64,000 nucleotides of DNA from Pagrus major. Taxonomy: Eukaryota > Chordata > Actinopteri > Spariformes > Sparidae. The translations under genes and the position numbers were made by a program. The stretch spans positions 17,880,660-17,944,659 of the forward strand of contig NC_133235.1 in assembly GCF_040436345.1 (NCBI RefSeq), in the 5' to 3' direction. Below are positions 61,477 through 64,000 of the stretch, piece after piece; the first letter of the stretch is position 1, and each line of letters begins with the position of its first letter. A model generated the notes under the pieces. It saw only the letters and a list, made by a program, of their open reading frames with translations. It ran no database searches and was not told the DNA's origin.

Positions 61477-63372
61477 GTAATTTTGAACTTATTACTGCTT
61501 TTTTAAGCTCTAGTTCAATTGTTTAGCCACCAAAAACATATGCCCTGAGGTGAATTAAACACTGAATTAATTAAAAGTACACGATGACAAGTACTTCATG
61601 ATAAGAAAAAAAAATCCTTTAAAATGTTAGCTAATATACCTAAGTGAAAGTACAGAAATATCATCAGCAAAATGTAGTTGGACTATCAAAAGTAAAAACA
61701 CTCATTTTATGTCCTGGCAGTGATTATAGTTTACTTTCTGTTTCGTCAGCTATGTTATTAGATTATTATTACTAACGTATTAATGTGTAAGCAGCATTGT
61801 TGTGCCTGGTCAACGGCAAGCTACAGCAATATACACTGTTTTATATACTGTTGGGAAGTTCAGAGTTTATGTGATCATCACATGCTTATGTTGAAATATA
61901 GTGGAGTAAAATTTTAAATTGGTATAAAAAATAAACAATAGCAAACTTTCACAGCTGAAACGTTGGAACCAGATAGTGTTTTGCATTTTGCTTAATTTTT
62001 ATTACTTATTGAAACAGTCGCTCATCTAATTGTTGCAGATCTAATATTTTCATCTTTTCTAAAAATACTTAAGTAATCTGAAATGGAGAAATCACTCTTT
62101 TGTTTACCTGTTCACATTTCATGTCCACAATTCGCCTATAACCTGTGATGGGAGAAGTCCATTTTGTTGCATTGTAAACAATCTTAAAAGGTTGGGAACC
62201 ATTGCCCTTGGTTGCTACATGCCAGGTTTTGGAACTGTAACAATTTGTCGTAGTGGATCAACAGAAAGGTTATCAGCAACAATTTCAATAATCGATTAAT
62301 TAATCATTTCAGACATTAAATCATGCAAAAATGCCAAATATTCACTAGTTTCTAGTTTTCCCTGTCTGAGGTTTATATTCATCGAAACTAAATGTCTTGG
62401 GTTTTGGACTGTTTATCAGACAAAACAGGACATTTGAACTTGAAGATGTCACCCTCAGCTCTCAAAACTTATGATGGACAGTTTCACAATTTCTGGGACT
62501 TTCCGTAGGATAAACAATGAATTGATTATGAGAAAAATAATCAACAAAATTGTCAATCATCTGTTACTTCAAATGTTATATAGATTTTTATTCCAGCAGC
62601 ACAATTGGGCCTGGGAACAAAATGATCTGAAAAGATTTTTCTTTGATGGTGTATCTGTTGCTTTAATTTGTTGCTCTCTGTCTAGTTTGCTAGATGTCCA
62701 CCTGAGTCCGACTATAACATCCCTCAATCTTCACTGCAATCAAATCCCAAGGATCGAGGGCCTGTCCTCAGCCTGGCACCTGCGGCACTTAGACCTTTCA
62801 TCCAATTGCATTTCTAAGATTGAGGGTCTAAGTTCCCTCACTTCCCTGAGGACTTTAAATTTATCCTGTAACTTAATCACTAAGGTTGAAGGTGAGTTTT
62901 TCGTCTCCATTTTACTTGGACAATAAATGTTTCAGCTTTGTGGGTGTTCTTCAGGTGATAATTCTTCATTACAGTCTTGTGTTTACGGTCACTGCTTTAT
63001 GGGCTGCAAAATCACTCAGTTGTTATTGTCCCCTCCCTTTACCTTAGGACTGAATGGCCTTGTGCACCTAACAAGATTAAACGTGTCCTACAATCAGATA
63101 AACAACCTCACCGGTGAGTTTAATATGGACTGAACAGAGTTATATTTTTCTACAAGTAAATGGAAACACTAACAGTTGACTGACATGTCAATGCTGTCAA
63201 TTAGGCTTGTTGTATCTTCATGGTCTGGAATACAAGCTGAAGCACGTCAGTCTCCAAGGCAACCACCTGGACAGCATCGATCACCTCCTGCAGTGCCTGC
63301 TTGGATTGCAATCTTTAAAAGAGGTCATTTTGAGTCAGGATGGCAGAGACAACCCTGTGTGTAGATCAACAG
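61433..63372 (+). CDS. lrrcc1: Leucine-rich repeat and coiled-coil centrosomal protein 1, 5' part
   Basis: Exons 61433-61476, 62686-62891, 63048-63113 and 63205-63372 join in frame to give 161 codons. The gene continues past the window. LRRCC1 is a centriole/centrosome protein (also called CLERC) needed for spindle pole integrity and cilium assembly. After a short lead (MGEKELSLIDKKVTS) there are five SDS22-like leucine-rich repeats: ITSLNLHCNQIPRIEG, LRHLDLSSNCISKIEG, LRTLNLSCNLITKVEG, LTRLNVSYNQINNLTG and LKHVSLQGNHLDSIDH. These are followed by DNPVCRST. The HLDLSSN..I..IEG, LNLSCNLITKVEG and DNPVCR segments match human LRRCC1 closely. The coiled-coil part lies off the edge. ATG 61,433 has G at -3 and +4, and an in-frame TAA lies at 61,409-61,411. 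The N-terminus is shorter than the human one. Confidence 0.88.
61477..62685 (+). other. lrrcc1: lrrcc1 intron 1
   Basis: Holds a degenerate AAGTAAAAGTA-type repeat (61,570-61,750) and an AATCGATT-type repeat (62,240-62,560). No exon is seen. Confidence 0.6.
62686..62891 (+). CDS. lrrcc1: lrrcc1 coding exon 2 (LRR 1-3)
   Basis: Acceptor CTGTCTAG/TTTG; encodes residues 15-83 with three leucine-rich repeats; donor GAAG/GTGAGT. The open frame extends upstream into the intron, but that part has no similarity to the family. Confidence 0.92.
63048..63113 (+). CDS. lrrcc1: lrrcc1 coding exon 3 (LRR 4)
   Basis: Acceptor TTTACCTTAG/GACT; encodes LNGLVHLTRLNVSYNQINN then LT; donor ACCG/GTGAGT. Close to human EELINLTRLNVSYNHIDDLSG. 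Confidence 0.93.
63205..63372 (+). CDS. lrrcc1: lrrcc1 coding exon 4 (LRR 5 and cap)
   Basis: Acceptor TGTCAATTAG/GCTT; encodes LLYLHGLEYKLKHVSLQGN, then the HLLQCLLGL segment and DGRDNPVCRST; donor ACAG/GTATGG. It corresponds to the human block LHGIKHKLRYIDLHSN through DGDDNPVCR. The next exon (human YRAVILQTLPQLRILD) is not found before the window ends. Confidence 0.92.
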
Positions 63373-64000
63373 GTATGGCATGATAAACTTGGAGTACAAT
63401 TGTGACTGGTAGTTGGATGGATATATTACCTGTAAATACAATACTGCAACAGTAGATGTTGCAAATCAACAAATTCAACATTGTTTAATCAAATTTCTGG
63501 TGCAGGGACTTGAAAGCGTCAGGTTGTTCTACCCGGTTTCCAGGACTTATCTTTGTCACAAAGGTTTGGATGATTCTTGATGAAAATGTGTTTGTTTACA
63601 TCTACACTCAGTTGGCAGTTTATTGGGCACATTATGCTGAAATTAGTTCAGTCACTGCAAGCTGAAACTCCACCTGTTTAGACTTTTACCTCAAAACCTA
63701 TGTGAGCACTTGTTCATTTCAATAAAAAAGGCTTTATGTACTTGTAGCACTGAACACACTTGTTGTTTGAGATGGAAGCATTTCCAATTTTTGAACACAT
63801 GTAGTTCTGACTACACTTTGGATAAAAGTGGGTGTATAATGTCATACAACAGCCCTAAAAAAAACTTTTTGAAACTTTATGAAGCTAATAATGTTCAGTG
63901 TATGTGTTGATTCAACTTGCTATTCTGTCCACGTTTACTGCATATAAATGAGAGTAGACTAAATACTAGAAATAACTCTCAGTATAATGTAGTACAAATG
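63373..64000 (+). other. lrrcc1: lrrcc1 intron 4 (runs off the window)
   Basis: AT-rich intron with no segment resembling the expected next exon. I see no known repeat in it. Confidence 0.6.

Noticed and set aside
62471..62685. N-terminal extension of the open frame into lrrcc1 exon 2
   Set aside because: The upstream part lies in a dispersed repeat, has no similarity to the LRR family, and a good acceptor stands exactly where similarity begins.
63176..63364. 62-residue frame across lrrcc1 exon 4
   Set aside because: It is in the wrong phase; the correct frame from 63,205 gives a clear leucine-rich repeat.

Overview
The window is vertebrate nuclear DNA, almost certainly from a teleost fish and probably a percomorph. 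Three things point that way: long introns with GT-AG borders, a dense litter of short non-autonomous DNA-transposon-like repeats of the TTAAAGGAAYAGTTC and TTAGCTTAGCATAAAG kinds that I associate with percomorph genomes, and one animal protein-coding gene plus the 5' part of a second. It holds no bacterial, plasmid, phage or CRISPR content and no intact transposase or reverse transcriptase.

Layout. From 1 to about 15.6 kb I find no convincing exon, only repeat fragments. At 15.6-15.985 kb a GC-richer stretch ends in a good splice donor and is a candidate promoter and non-coding first exon of ralyl. From 16 to 31.4 kb lies the putative first intron, with two perfect RE1/NRSE (REST) consensus sites at 18.14-18.22 kb, a short duplicated motif at 17.3/17.7 kb and a tandem duplication of about 450 bp at 23.8-25.3 kb. 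The ralyl coding exons run from 31,472 to 57,061: seven exons, 292 codons, reading frame intact across every junction. The protein has an RNA recognition motif, a GYEFDYDYYRDDFYSR segment, a serine tract, a leucine-rich coiled coil and an acidic tail. The big intron (31.7-50.6 kb) holds a candidate alternative first exon at 39.3-39.51 kb whose reading frame joins exon 2 exactly and would skip the RNA-binding domain. The probable 3' UTR ends at an AATAAA at 58,511.

From 58.55 to 61.03 kb is a short intergenic gap with one stretch that looks conserved. A promoter-like block at 61.04-61.43 kb (three ETS-type cores, an X-box match, a CRE-like palindrome) leads into lrrcc1, a centrosome/cilium leucine-rich-repeat gene. 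Its first four coding exons (61,433-63,372) are present and the gene runs off the right edge.

The order ralyl then lrrcc1, same strand, matches what I recall of human 8q21, where RALYL and LRRCC1 are neighbours. This supports both identifications and argues for the ralyl paralogue rather than raly or hnrnpc. The two genes have no known shared biochemical role. I see no wholly new biological system. The best leads are regulatory: the paired RE1 sites, the duplicated block, the RRM-less alternative start, and the stop codon that abuts a splice donor.
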